Assembly (NCBI GenBank): GCA_001603035.1
Contig: LVAS01000061.1
Coordinates: 1-47,014 of the forward strand
Origin: Clostridiales bacterium Firm_13
GTDB lineage: Bacteria > Bacillota > Clostridia > Saccharofermentanales > Saccharofermentanaceae
Direction: 5' to 3'
Length of the DNA: 47,014 nucleotides
A program made the position numbers and the translations under genes. Within the stretch, counting starts at the first letter, position 1. Every line of letters begins with the position of its first letter. Below, one piece after another: positions 1-7,922 of this stretch. Under the pieces are notes generated by a model. It searched no databases. It was not told where the DNA came from and was given only the letters and a program-made list of their open reading frames with translations.

Positions 1-1
1 C

Positions 2-547
2 GATTGGCTCCTTTTCGGCGAAAGGCACGGACGGATGTGCGAAGGGTTTGACTGCGGCAATTCTCCGTCGCAGGCGGAGCGGATCGATGTCGCGGGAAAG
101 ACAATTCTTCACACGACAAGCGCCGGAACAAAAGGCGCGGCAGCGGCCGTTCGCGCGCGGGAGATCTTAACGGGGAGCCTCGTCAATGCGAGTGCGATTC
201 GAGATTATATTCGATCCCAGAGTCCCGAGACAGTTACGCTCGTTGCAATGGGGAACGAGGGTGTCCGTCCCGCACCGGAAGACGATCTTTGCGCAGACTA
301 TATCCGGAGCCTCCTCGAAGACCGGCCTCTCCCGGATATGGACTCGCGAATTGCGGCGTTGCGAAATAACGGGGGAAGACATTTCTTTGATCCCGGACTT
401 CGGGATGTTTTCCCGCCGGAAGACTTTGCGATGGCGACAGAGGTTGACCGGTTCCCCTTCGTAATCCGGATCAGGCGGGACGAGCAGGGATTCCTTGCCA
501 CCGAGAAGATCGCCGTCGGAAGGAGCCGTCCCTGCGCTCTAGGGTAA
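2..547 (+). CDS. comB: ComB-type 2-phosphosulfolactate phosphatase (5' end outside window)
   Basis: Partial gene; the reading frame is already open at base 2 and ends with TAA at 545-547. The product resembles the ComB family (2-phosphosulfolactate phosphatase), which dephosphorylates 2-phosphosulfolactate. Visible family landmarks are an LFGER segment at the window edge, the FDCGNSP motif, a GKTILHTTSAGT segment matching the usual GK-x-TTNGT block, the GSLVNASAI segment, and an EDDLCADYI block near the middle of the visible part. The family is known from coenzyme M synthesis in methanogens but is also widespread in bacteria without that pathway, where its role is unclear. It is convergent with the lipoprotein gene that ends at 624. 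I see no clear terminator in the 76 bases between them. Family assignment is fairly sure; substrate is not. Confidence 0.8.
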   Translation, partial: DWLLFGERHGRMCEGFDCGNSPSQAERIDVAGKTILHTTSAGTKGAAAAVRAREILTGSLVNASAIRDYIRSQSPETVTLVAMGNEGVRPAPEDDLCADYIRSLLEDRPLPDMDSRIAALRNNGGRHFFDPGLRDVFPPEDFAMATEVDRFPFVIRIRRDEQGFLATEKIAVGRSRPCALG

Positions 548-623
548 GCTCGAAAAGAAATGAATCGCTCCCTCTGTCCCGCTGTCCCTCTCTCCATTTG
601 AAACGCACCCGGGGAATCTTCCC

Positions 624-2087
624 TTACCCGCCAAATCCGCAGTGGAAAACGTCCTGTTGTTCAACCCCTCCGAAATAAACATGACATTGATCTTTGTCGA
701 TCCGAAGCGATGCGCGGCACTCCCGCCCGTCGACCAACGAAAAGTAGACATACCCCTTCCCGTCGACATCGGTCTTGACCTTTTCCGGGAAGATCACGGT
801 TCCGGGCACAAGTTCTGTCGCAGTATATGTGTCACCGGACGCGCATTCAACCCGAACGTCCGCGATCGTAAAAGTAAACGGACGATCATATCGAAAGGCC
901 CACGAAATGGAGGGATTGTATTCCGCCCAATTGCTTTCTTCCGATGCCTTCGGAATCAACGTACCTCCGGATGCGACAAGCGGCGTCTCCATGTAATCCA
1001 GATTCCCAAATACGGTACTCCATGTGTAAAGATACGCCTGTCCGTCCAAGACGCCGGACTTCCCGTTGACGGTTTGGGCAGACACAATCGAGCGGGCATC
1101 ATAGGAATATACATATGTCATAACGTATGAATCGTATTCCGATACCGAATCGACCAGATATCGATTCCCGTCCTCCGCCTTATAAAGGAAGACCGAATCG
1201 GTAAATCCGACGTTGTCATTATCGGCGTCTTTTCCCAGAAGATCGGTGACATCGGTCGTTTTCCCCGTAGCGCCGTCGGTATATATCACGGAAACACGTT
1301 GACCCTCATTCCCCGCGGTAGATCCGGAGGATGAGGCTTGCGGCGCAGAGGTCCTCGTAAAAGCGTCCGTCTTTCCGTCGCCGTTCCAGTCCACCTGTAT
1401 GCTGATTGATTTATAGGTATAATCCGAACGGAGCGGCGAATCCGGCGTTAATACTCCCAGATCCGCCGTTCTGGTCCGATACCCTTCATCGCTGTCAAAT
1501 GTGAATCGGCCACCGAGGACTTGGTCGGCGGCTTTGCCGTCATACTGAATGCCGTCGGCGGTCTTTGTCGCGTGAAAAGAGACCGCGCGCCCGTCCGAGA
1601 GGATAAACAACGTATCCTCGTTGAGCTCGGCCATATAGAAATCCTTGTCCGGTTCGAAAGGAAAGAGCACCGTCCCGGCGGGAACTCGAATGGAATCTCC
1701 GTCCGCCTTCACTTCGATCCCGTCCCGCACGTCGGTATCGACGACGGTCGCGGGGAGATCCGTCAGTGTGAAAAGCACAATGTACATCTCCCCGTTCTTA
1801 TCCGAGTAATACGTATAACCGGGATCGGCCGCCGCCGGAAGCGGAACGGCGCCGGTCGGGGTCGGTGTCGCGATCGGCCGGCACGTCGGAATCGCCCCCG
1901 CAGTCGGCTTCGGCGTCGGTGTCAAAGCGGAGACGGATGCCTTTGTCGGCGAAGAAACGACGATCGTTGACCCGGATAAACTCGTGTCTTCATCATCGGA
2001 GACGGTCGACGAAGGAGAACAGGACGACAGCAGAGCGGCAACCAGAAAAATCGTTGCGAACTGAGGGAAAAGGCGCATTCGACGCAT
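624..2087 (-). CDS. Lipoprotein with DWNGDGK calcium-loop-like motif (paralogue 1)
   Basis: A 487-residue secreted lipoprotein of unknown function. The start at 2087 is chosen because AAGGAGG lies seven bases upstream; an in-frame ATG at 2105 would precede this site. The N-terminus is basic, then hydrophobic, and ends in a lipobox (LLSSC), followed by a Ser/Thr/Pro-rich linker (TPTPKPTAG), typical of Gram-positive lipoproteins tethered away from the membrane. Mid-protein is VDWNGDGKTDAF, an EF-hand/dockerin-like DxNxDGxxD loop that could bind calcium, then VIYTDGATGKTTDVTD. The C-terminal quarter is a repeated-looking beta-rich segment. It is clearly paralogous to the product of 3454-4884: the same order of motifs, including DG-I/V-V/L-GTVLxP near the N-terminus, DWNGDGK, YTDGATGxTTDxTD and DSxFLYxxEDG. 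No enzyme signature is visible. An extracellular binding or structural role is inferred only. Confidence 0.8.
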   Translation of the reverse strand: MRRMRLFPQFATIFLVAALLSSCSPSSTVSDDEDTSLSGSTIVVSSPTKASVSALTPTPKPTAGAIPTCRPIATPTPTGAVPLPAAADPGYTYYSDKNGEMYIVLFTLTDLPATVVDTDVRDGIEVKADGDSIRVPAGTVLFPFEPDKDFYMAELNEDTLFILSDGRAVSFHATKTADGIQYDGKAADQVLGGRFTFDSDEGYRTRTADLGVLTPDSPLRSDYTYKSISIQVDWNGDGKTDAFTRTSAPQASSSGSTAGNEGQRVSVIYTDGATGKTTDVTDLLGKDADNDNVGFTDSVFLYKAEDGNRYLVDSVSEYDSYVMTYVYSYDARSIVSAQTVNGKSGVLDGQAYLYTWSTVFGNLDYMETPLVASGGTLIPKASEESNWAEYNPSISWAFRYDRPFTFTIADVRVECASGDTYTATELVPGTVIFPEKVKTDVDGKGYVYFSLVDGRECRASLRIDKDQCHVYFGGVEQQDVFHCGFGG

Positions 2088-2274
2088 GGTACACCTCCTT
2101 ATCAATATAATTTGAGTGTACCGTGCGGTGAAAAGAAATACGTGGCATAAATGTCACAATCAAAGGCAAGGGAATGACAAGATTGTCACGGATCAAAAAC
2201 AGCCTGCCACGACAATGCATATGAGGCGATAAGAAGCCAAAAGAGGAAGGTACTTCCCTCGCAATCGGGCCCGT

Positions 2275-3228
2275 TCAGACCGTGATTCCCATCGCTCCGG
2301 CGACCAGAATGACAAGCGGAAGCGTTGCGACAGAAAGAAGGGTCGTCACGGTAAACACCTCGGATGCAAAGACATCGTCGTGTTCGTATTTTACGGCGAA
2401 AATGATACTAAGCGCCGCTGAGGGGCAGGCCATCGCCACGATGGCGGTCAGGCGCACAATCGGGTCGATCGGAAGAAACGCGCAAATCGCGCAGAGCGCC
2501 AGCGGGACGGCAAGTAATTTGACGGACGTAATCCCGAGAATCCGCAGCAAATTCTTCCTTAAGCCCGCAAAATTCGTCTTGGAGATGGAAACCCCCGCGA
2601 TCAACATCGCAAGCGGCGAGTTCATTCCCGCCAGAAGTCCGACCGGTTGAGATAGAAGTTCCGGAAGGCGCACGCGTAAAAGAAAAAGCACCAATCCGAC
2701 CGCGACACTGATCAACGGCGGCGACACAATATGGTGAAGGCGAATCTTCTCTTTCCCCTGTGTCATGAGAAGAACACCATGCGTAAAGGCGACTAGGTTA
2801 AACATCGCAAAATGCGCGGACAGATAGAAGACGCCCTCCGTCCCAAAAAGTCCCGAGATCAGCGGTATGCCCATATAAGCACAGTTCGGAAAAATAATAA
2901 GAAATCGCGCGACGGCGTAATCGTAAGATTCGGTCGGACGCACTAGCGCTTTGGACAGAAGAACCGCGACCAAGTACCCCGCAATCGAGAGAAGCAAAGA
3001 CATCAAAAGCCCGAACAGATGTGCGCTTGTAAGCTCCTGTTGAAATCCATTGATGATAACGGCGGGACTTACGACATAGATCAGGATCGTCGACAGGGTC
3101 TTACTCTTTTCGGTGTCAAGCAATCCCGTCTTCGCGCAGACCACGCCGACTAGAATCAGAAGGAAGAGAATGATCGTCTGGTGAATCACCGTAATTGCCA
3201 TGATATCGCACGCCCGGACAATCCCCAA
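2275..3228 (-). CDS. AEC family (auxin efflux carrier-like) permease
   Basis: A 317-residue integral membrane protein of the AEC family (PIN-like permeases), which export or import organic acids such as malate or other small anions. About ten hydrophobic segments are visible in two blocks, with the family's charged break after the first (VCAKTGLLD), a central PNCAYMGIPL segment and a C-terminal ACPSAALSIIFA segment, both typical of the family. I chose the TTG at 3228 because AGGAGAGG lies eight bases upstream; the ATG at 3201 (MAITVIHQ) has no obvious ribosome site but would also give a complete protein. The gene sits between two paralogous lipoprotein genes, all on the minus strand with gaps of about 190-230 bases, so co-transcription is uncertain. 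Substrate cannot be told from sequence. Confidence 0.85.
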   Translation of the reverse strand: MGIVRACDIMAITVIHQTIILFLLILVGVVCAKTGLLDTEKSKTLSTILIYVVSPAVIINGFQQELTSAHLFGLLMSLLLSIAGYLVAVLLSKALVRPTESYDYAVARFLIIFPNCAYMGIPLISGLFGTEGVFYLSAHFAMFNLVAFTHGVLLMTQGKEKIRLHHIVSPPLISVAVGLVLFLLRVRLPELLSQPVGLLAGMNSPLAMLIAGVSISKTNFAGLRKNLLRILGITSVKLLAVPLALCAICAFLPIDPIVRLTAIVAMACPSAALSIIFAVKYEHDDVFASEVFTVTTLLSVATLPLVILVAGAMGITV

Positions 3229-3453
3229 AAGGTGGGCCTCTCCTCACAAAGAACTCACGCGCGAGGGATTCACATTCAGGGTACGCGCGGTATACAAGAA
3301 GACATTGTACCCGCAAAAAAGCACTTCGACATGCCTCCCGCTCCAATTTCGTAATTATCCCCAAAATCGGTCGTCGGCTCCCGAGGAATTTGTTCAAACT
3401 GAATGTCGATTGCGTTGCTGATTGCTCGAAAAAGCGAGACAAACGCACCTGAA

Positions 3454-4884
3454 TCAACCGCCTTCTGAGCTGCATTGGTAGAGAAGAGTCTGATCCGTGC
3501 CGCCGATCCAGTTGACGGAAAGGCCGCCGACATGAAGAAGGACCGGCGCTCGGTATTGCGTTCCGTCATAAGTCACATAATAGATATATCCTTTGTCTGC
3601 GTCGGACATTTCAAGACGATCCGGAAAAATGGCGATCCCTGCCGGCACCAAGGTCTGCTCCCATTGCGAACCGTTCTTCTTTTCGGCATAAGCATCGGCA
3701 AAAGCATACGTAAAGGCGGTTGTGCCGGGCGATGAATTCACGTAGGTCTGCAAATCCGATTGAATCCGGATCGAAAAGTCATCTTGCACTTCGACTTCTT
3801 TCCGAACGGCAAAACCGAATCCGAAGACTTCGGCCGGCGTTTGAATATAGGATTTACCGTCAATCGATTCGTATTGCCCGTCCACATCTTCGGTCACGAG
3901 AAGGGACTTAGCCCCGAAATGATAGATTCGCGTCCTTATCATGTTCATGCCGTCATACTGATCCAGCGTATCGATCAGTGCATAGCGTCCGTCTTCCGAA
4001 CGATAGAGAAAGATCGAATCGGAAAACACATCCGGCTCTCCGTTCGTTGTAGTCGAGAACTTGTCGGTAATATCTGTCGTCTCCCCCGTTGCGCCATCCG
4101 TATAAATCACTTGCGGATCATAAAAACGCCCGTTCTGAATAATTCGATACTTGCGATCAAAGCAATCTTCCTTCCCGTCGCCATTCCAGTCGACGCGGAT
4201 GACGATCTCTCGATAGGACTGCGAATGATCCGCCGGTTGCATCGGGTATACTTCGCGGACCGCAGTCACGTCGGAAGCGACATCGAAATTGCTCGTGCCG
4301 TAGAAAGCCGAAGTGGAAGCCGCTGCATTCGAGAACAGGTCCTTGGCTTCCTTTCCTTCGAAAAGCACGGTGCCATCCGCATTTATCGTTGCATTCACGC
4401 GAATACATCTGCCGTCCATCGTAACCCAGCGCAACCCCGGCGAAAAAACACCGATTAAGTCATCTGACTCCCATACCGGCATCAGGACCGTGCCGCCGGA
4501 AAGGCGGATCACGGTACCGTCTTCTGTATCACTGATTCCGTCCGATACATCCGCATCGCAGAGAATCGCACGCACATCGGAGAGAAGGTAACCGGCCCCG
4601 TTAAACATCACGGACGCGAAGTAATCGTACCCCTGCTCTTTGCCCTCGAGTGAATCGGGTGCCTCCGTCGTCGGCGATGCGTCGGGCGTCGGCGTCAACC
4701 GGATGCTCGATTCCGCGGGAACATTCTGATCCGAATCCTCCGCAATCGTAATCGCAATCTCCGAAGGCGTCGACGTTTGCAATACATCCGTCCCCTTCCC
4801 GGTTCGGCATCCGGATAGACAGTTCGGTAGGAGAAGCGAGAAAAGGAAAAATGCCACGGCCCTGTAAGAACTTCGACTTCGCAT
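3454..4884 (-). CDS. Lipoprotein with DWNGDGK calcium-loop-like motif (paralogue 2)
   Basis: A 476-residue secreted lipoprotein, paralogue of the product of 624-2087. Start at 4884 is supported by AAAAGGAG eight bases upstream. A signal peptide with long hydrophobic core ends in the lipobox CLSGC, followed by a Ser/Thr/Pro-rich linker containing TPTPDASPTTEAP. The core has VRVDWNGDGKEDCF-type calcium-loop-like sequence, VIYTDGATGETTDITD and DSIFLYRSEDG in the same order as paralogue 1, while the C-terminal region is more diverged. Function unknown. The duplication, with an AEC permease gene caught between the copies, suggests tandem duplication followed by insertion or divergence. No catalytic motif is seen. 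The upstream region carries a 15-base palindrome (4940-4954) and an AAATACGTG element also found upstream of paralogue 1. Confidence 0.8.
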   Translation of the reverse strand: MRSRSSYRAVAFFLFSLLLPNCLSGCRTGKGTDVLQTSTPSEIAITIAEDSDQNVPAESSIRLTPTPDASPTTEAPDSLEGKEQGYDYFASVMFNGAGYLLSDVRAILCDADVSDGISDTEDGTVIRLSGGTVLMPVWESDDLIGVFSPGLRWVTMDGRCIRVNATINADGTVLFEGKEAKDLFSNAAASTSAFYGTSNFDVASDVTAVREVYPMQPADHSQSYREIVIRVDWNGDGKEDCFDRKYRIIQNGRFYDPQVIYTDGATGETTDITDKFSTTTNGEPDVFSDSIFLYRSEDGRYALIDTLDQYDGMNMIRTRIYHFGAKSLLVTEDVDGQYESIDGKSYIQTPAEVFGFGFAVRKEVEVQDDFSIRIQSDLQTYVNSSPGTTAFTYAFADAYAEKKNGSQWEQTLVPAGIAIFPDRLEMSDADKGYIYYVTYDGTQYRAPVLLHVGGLSVNWIGGTDQTLLYQCSSEGG

Positions 4885-4939
4885 GCAAAGGCTCCTTTTC
4901 GAATGACGCGGACGAAGCGTCGCGACGGAAAATGCGATC

Positions 4940-4954
4940 TATACTCGGAGTATA
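4940..4954. promoter_or_regulatory. Palindrome upstream of lipoprotein paralogue 2
   Basis: TATACTC and GAGTATA are perfect inverted repeats around one G, 56 bases upstream of the lipoprotein start. Position and symmetry suit a repressor or activator site near the promoter. I could not place convincing -35/-10 boxes with normal spacing here. Confidence 0.35.
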
Positions 4955-5067
4955 AAGCCTGCGAGTCAAAAATACGTGTCTGTCGAGTCATAAACGGGAC
5001 GGAGTCCTGACAATTTCGTCACAAAGGTAGCGCATCCTTCTGTAAGGGGGGCAAAACGCCGCGCGCT

Positions 5068-6195
5068 CTACCGCTTTCGTGATCCGTTTTCGATTGACAC
5101 GAGAGGATCCGACTCCATCGAATCCGTGTATCCCGCGACGCGGAGCACTTGTACCAGCGGATCCAGCGTCCGCCTGACCGCGGCGCGAAAGAGGCGTCTC
5201 TGTCCTCCCCATCGGATCAGCGACGGGCCGATCGCATAATAGATACGGACAAACATCCGTCCGTGCGCAGAGCGGAGAAGTCGGCGATCGCGAAATTGCC
5301 GCAGGATCCGCACCTCCGGCGAATCATAGTCACCGTACACACAAGTCGCAACGTAGCACGCGCCTCTTTTGGGAATCATTTGCGGTCGATATTGCGGCTC
5401 GAATTTACGGATATGGTTGATATAGGAATTGCTGACATTTACCGCGTGTGAATAGACAAGGTCAGGGCAACGCTTTCGAACGCTCGTAACCTGCGATTTA
5501 CCGGTCTGTACCGAAATCCGATGCGGCTGGCACAAATCAAAGTACATCGCGACAAGCATTTTCATTGTTTTGCGTTGTACATCGACAACCTCTCGATTCT
5601 GCAGAAGTTTCGGCTCGTTTGTCAGTTGAATCACATACTCGGCGACATCGATACAGCCGTTCAACCGTCGCCAATACTCCTCGACTTCTTCCGATGTTTG
5701 TAAAGATGATTCGGTTCCTTTAAGAAGCGAGTAGAAATAGCCCGTCACGCCGAAAATCTCGACGGCAATCCTCTGCTTCACTCGCGAAATGAGCTCCTGC
5801 TGGCGCCTCGTATCCAATGTGCGCAGCGCACTCTGCGCGGCGGTCTGCATTTCACGAAGTCGAAAATGCTCCGGCAACGCCCCGCACGCGGAACTTAAGC
5901 CCTTATAGAAAATCGCTTCCCAGTTATCCGGAGACTCGAGTAAAATCTGATGGTAATACCCGGACGCTTCCAAGAAGTTCTTCTCGGACAGCGATCTTTT
6001 CGCAAGCTTCTCCAAATTGATAATTCTTTGGGAATTGTCAACCGTAACCGTCCCGACAACATTGACGGGGCCTTCGATCATCATCCGGCGGGCATCTTCA
6101 ACCGAGTACTTCGTCCCGCAGGACGCACAGACAAATAAGCCGTCTCGCTTGCAAACGTCTCCGCTCCCGCACATTTCACAGATCAGTGCCTTCAT
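5068..6195 (-). CDS. Zinc-ribbon protein with C-terminal CFI-box domain
   Basis: A 375-residue protein with three parts. Residues 1-30 form a TFIIB-type zinc ribbon (C6, C9, C23, C26). Residues about 50-270 are helical and contain a short TPR-like stretch (FLEASGYYHQILLESPDNWEA). Residues about 277-350 match the CFI-box C-terminal domain: CYVAT-C-VYGDYDSPEV, then LRQFRD, then a conserved IYYAIGPSLIRW. This architecture recurs in uncharacterised Bacillota proteins; the function is not known. The start at 6195 fits the zinc ribbon; the purine-rich stretch GGGGGGAAAAGGA directly precedes it. A sigma-A-like promoter lies at 6247-6274. It is a soluble protein without signal peptide. It is divergent from the flavodoxin-like gene at 6474. 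Confidence 0.75.
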   Translation of the reverse strand: MKALICEMCGSGDVCKRDGLFVCASCGTKYSVEDARRMMIEGPVNVVGTVTVDNSQRIINLEKLAKRSLSEKNFLEASGYYHQILLESPDNWEAIFYKGLSSACGALPEHFRLREMQTAAQSALRTLDTRRQQELISRVKQRIAVEIFGVTGYFYSLLKGTESSLQTSEEVEEYWRRLNGCIDVAEYVIQLTNEPKLLQNREVVDVQRKTMKMLVAMYFDLCQPHRISVQTGKSQVTSVRKRCPDLVYSHAVNVSNSYINHIRKFEPQYRPQMIPKRGACYVATCVYGDYDSPEVRILRQFRDRRLLRSAHGRMFVRIYYAIGPSLIRWGGQRRLFRAAVRRTLDPLVQVLRVAGYTDSMESDPLVSIENGSRKR

Positions 6196-6246
6196 TCCTT
6201 TTCCCCCCGTCAGGACAAAGGACTTCAAACGCCGTAACTTACCTTC

Positions 6247-6274
6247 ATTATAATCATTTCAAGATATACGACAA
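6247..6274 (-). promoter_or_regulatory. Sigma-A promoter for the CFI-box gene
   Basis: On the minus strand TTGTCG (6269-6274), a 16-base spacer and a perfect TATAAT (6247-6252) precede the gene, giving a leader of about 45 bases. Confidence 0.6.
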
Positions 6275-6345
6275 GACGGAATTCTTAAGCTGCACAAATC
6301 CGTTGACGGCTTGCGACGGGCAGGAATATTCTCCTCTTCTCCTCC

Positions 6346-6375
6346 TTGACGCGTGCTGTCAACCGGGCTTACTGT
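6346..6375 (+). promoter_or_regulatory. Possible promoter for the flavodoxin-like gene
   Basis: TTGACG at 6346-6351, an 18-base spacer and TACTGT at 6370-6375 lie about 100 bases upstream of the start. The -10 match is moderate, so this is a candidate only. Confidence 0.4.
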
Positions 6376-6473
6376 TAAGAGAGTAAAGCGCTTCGCCGAT
6401 TCCTCTCGCGATTGCCGAGAAGGGTTCATGAACCGGAAGATGACGAGGCGTACGTCTTGCCGGAGGTTATCGG

Positions 6474-6944
6474 ATGATTATCGAAATGTATGTTTATTCC
6501 AGAACCGGCGGCTCCATCGCCGTTGCGGAAGCGGTCATGCAAGCCGCGGAATTATCGGGGCACGCGGTTGAGTTGGTGCGCCTGAAGCCCGGAAACGAGA
6601 ATGATCCGGATCCCGATACAATACATCTTCCCGATCTCGCCGACGCATCTTTATCCGATCTTGTGATCATCGGGGGACCGGTTCATAGTTTTGCGGCAGA
6701 CCCGGTGATACGCGCGGCGATCCGGCAGATTCCCGGGCTTGACAGAAAACGCGTCGTGTTGTTTGCGACGGACACTTCCCCGCTTGACCCCTTCGGCGGC
6801 AAACGTGCGCTTTCCCAGATGGGAGAGGAACTGCAGGCCCGAAGTTGCCGCCTGATGCACAGCGCCGTCATCTACTGGAACAAAAAGACGCGTGACTCGC
6901 AAATCGAAGAATTGAAGCACGCGTTAAAGAAGATCTACGGTTAA
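6474..6944 (+). CDS. Flavodoxin-like protein
   Basis: A 156-residue protein with a flavodoxin fold. The N-terminus MIIEMYVYSRTGGSIAVAEAV matches the FMN phosphate-binding loop (usual form SxTGNT), here SRTGGS, after a first beta strand. A LVIIGGPVHSFAADP segment matches the second FMN-contacting loop, and VVLFATDTSPLDPFGGKRA the third strand and loop. Length is near the usual 140-180. It probably carries electrons or acts as a small flavin-dependent oxidoreductase in the cytosol; partners are unknown. Start is supported by GGAGG seven bases upstream. Its stop codon (6942-6944) overlaps the stop of the convergent acetyltransferase gene, both being read from the same TTAA. Confidence 0.8.
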   Translation: MIIEMYVYSRTGGSIAVAEAVMQAAELSGHAVELVRLKPGNENDPDPDTIHLPDLADASLSDLVIIGGPVHSFAADPVIRAAIRQIPGLDRKRVVLFATDTSPLDPFGGKRALSQMGEELQARSCRLMHSAVIYWNKKTRDSQIEELKHALKKIYG

Positions 6945-7477
6945 TTCGAGGCGGGTCTTTCACAGATATAGTGCTTTTCGAGACAAGGTTCTGCCGCACC
7001 TCGGTTATACCGACCCGGCGTTACGGATTCCGGCACCATACCGATTCGCTCCATCAGCCGGACGGAGCTCTCATTTGCGGCGTCGCAGCGCGCCGTAAGT
7101 CGTGTAAGCCCCAATTGCCCGAAACAAAAATCCCGAAGGCCGATCGCCGCTTCTGTCGCCAAGCCTTGATGCCAGTACCGCTTGCCGAGAATCCATCCGA
7201 TCTCGCCTTCCCGTCTCTCCTCGTCGACCGACACGCCGACATGCCCGATATGCACCCCTTCGAATTCAATCGCGAATTCGTAGTCCGCCGGGAATTCGGC
7301 CGCCCAATCCGCCTCGACCTTTCGCAAGAAATCCCGCGTCTCCTCTTCCGACGCAAACGGAAGGAAAACCATGTGGCGTGTATTCTCCCGATCGGCCGAA
7401 TAGGCATGCGTCGTATAAAAATCCTCCGCCTTCAACGGGCGAAGTAGCAGTCGGTCGGTTTGAATGGCGATGTACAT
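6941..7477 (-). CDS. GNAT acetyltransferase, RimJ/RimL type
   Basis: A 178-residue acetyltransferase of the GNAT superfamily, group RimJ/RimL (Acetyltransf_3). It begins with the hallmark IQTDRLLLRPLKAEDF, has the acetyl-CoA-binding region GEIGWILGKRYWHQGLATEA (motif A) and ends with NESSVRLMERIGM (motif B). It transfers acetyl from acetyl-CoA to an amino group, in this family often an N-terminal residue of a protein or a small molecule; the substrate is unknown. Start at 7477 is chosen because GAGAGGAG lies eight bases upstream and homologues begin at this point; an in-frame ATG at 7522 has no such support. It converges on the flavodoxin-like gene with overlapping stop codons, so there is no room for an intervening terminator. 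Confidence 0.85.
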   Translation of the reverse strand: MYIAIQTDRLLLRPLKAEDFYTTHAYSADRENTRHMVFLPFASEEETRDFLRKVEADWAAEFPADYEFAIEFEGVHIGHVGVSVDEERREGEIGWILGKRYWHQGLATEAAIGLRDFCFGQLGLTRLTARCDAANESSVRLMERIGMVPESVTPGRYNRGAAEPCLEKHYICERPASN

Positions 7478-7702
7478 GGCGGAGGCTCCTCTCTTATTCC
7501 GAAAATTGAAATCCACGGACAAAACGCAAAGACATATTCAATATTATTCTAACCAAAAATAGGCGAAGAGGAATGCCGGGGTTCGTTTCCGTTGAAAAAA
7601 GATGGCAGAAATCCGGAATGCGGCGAGATGTCTCAGAAGCACCTTGCTAAGAGGCGGAGAGTTGTTATAGCAATTTCTTAGCGACGAATATAGAAAACGC
7701 GG

Positions 7703-7731
7703 TTGCAAAAAGGGAAACATTCTCTTATATT
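7703..7731 (+). promoter_or_regulatory. Sigma-A promoter for the NYN-domain gene
   Basis: TTGCAA at 7703-7708, a 17-base spacer and TATATT at 7726-7731. Transcription from here would give a leader of about 185 bases before the gene at 7923. The surrounding bases are much more AT-rich than the flanking genes. Confidence 0.55.
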
Positions 7732-7786
7732 GTAATTAAATTCGTTGATAGAAAGCAGCAAAGATCTTGAATTGTCCAAGGGGTTG

Positions 7787-7819
7787 CATTTTTTTATACT
7801 GAGTGGTAACATTTTTTTA
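7787..7819 (+). repeat. Direct repeat CATTTTTTTA in the NYN leader
   Basis: Two identical 10-base copies at 7787-7796 and 7810-7819, 23 bases apart start to start, inside the untranslated leader. Could be simple AT-rich drift. Confidence 0.45.
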
Positions 7820-7843
7820 CAACATAATTGTTGTTTTTAAGTA

Positions 7844-7905
7844 ACCTCTTGTCAAAAAAGCCCTTCCGATTGTCTGGAAGCGGCCAAAAACAAGAGGTCT
7901 TTTTT
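7844..7905 (+). promoter_or_regulatory. Structured leader upstream of the NYN gene, terminator-like
   Basis: An outer stem pairs ACCTCTTG (7844-7851) with CAAGAGGT (7891-7898), and an inner stem pairs CTTCC (7863-7867) with GGAAG (7876-7880), extendable by GCC/GGC. The outer stem is followed by a run of T (7900-7905). The A-run 7854-7859 can alternatively pair with that T-run, so two competing folds are possible. It ends 17 bases before the gene start. This could be an attenuator or a terminator; no known riboswitch class is recognised. On the minus strand the inner hairpin is also followed by T residues. Confidence 0.5.
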
Positions 7906-7922
7906 GTCTTAAGGGGGTGGGC

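Noticed and set aside
4937-4969. Standard promoter before lipoprotein paralogue 2
   Set aside because: TTGACT at 4964-4969 has no acceptable -10 at 16-18 bases; TATAGA would need a 20-base spacer.
6353-6571. A 72-codon frame upstream of the flavodoxin-like gene
   Set aside because: It overlaps the start of the flavodoxin-like gene in another frame and is Arg/Cys-rich without any motif.
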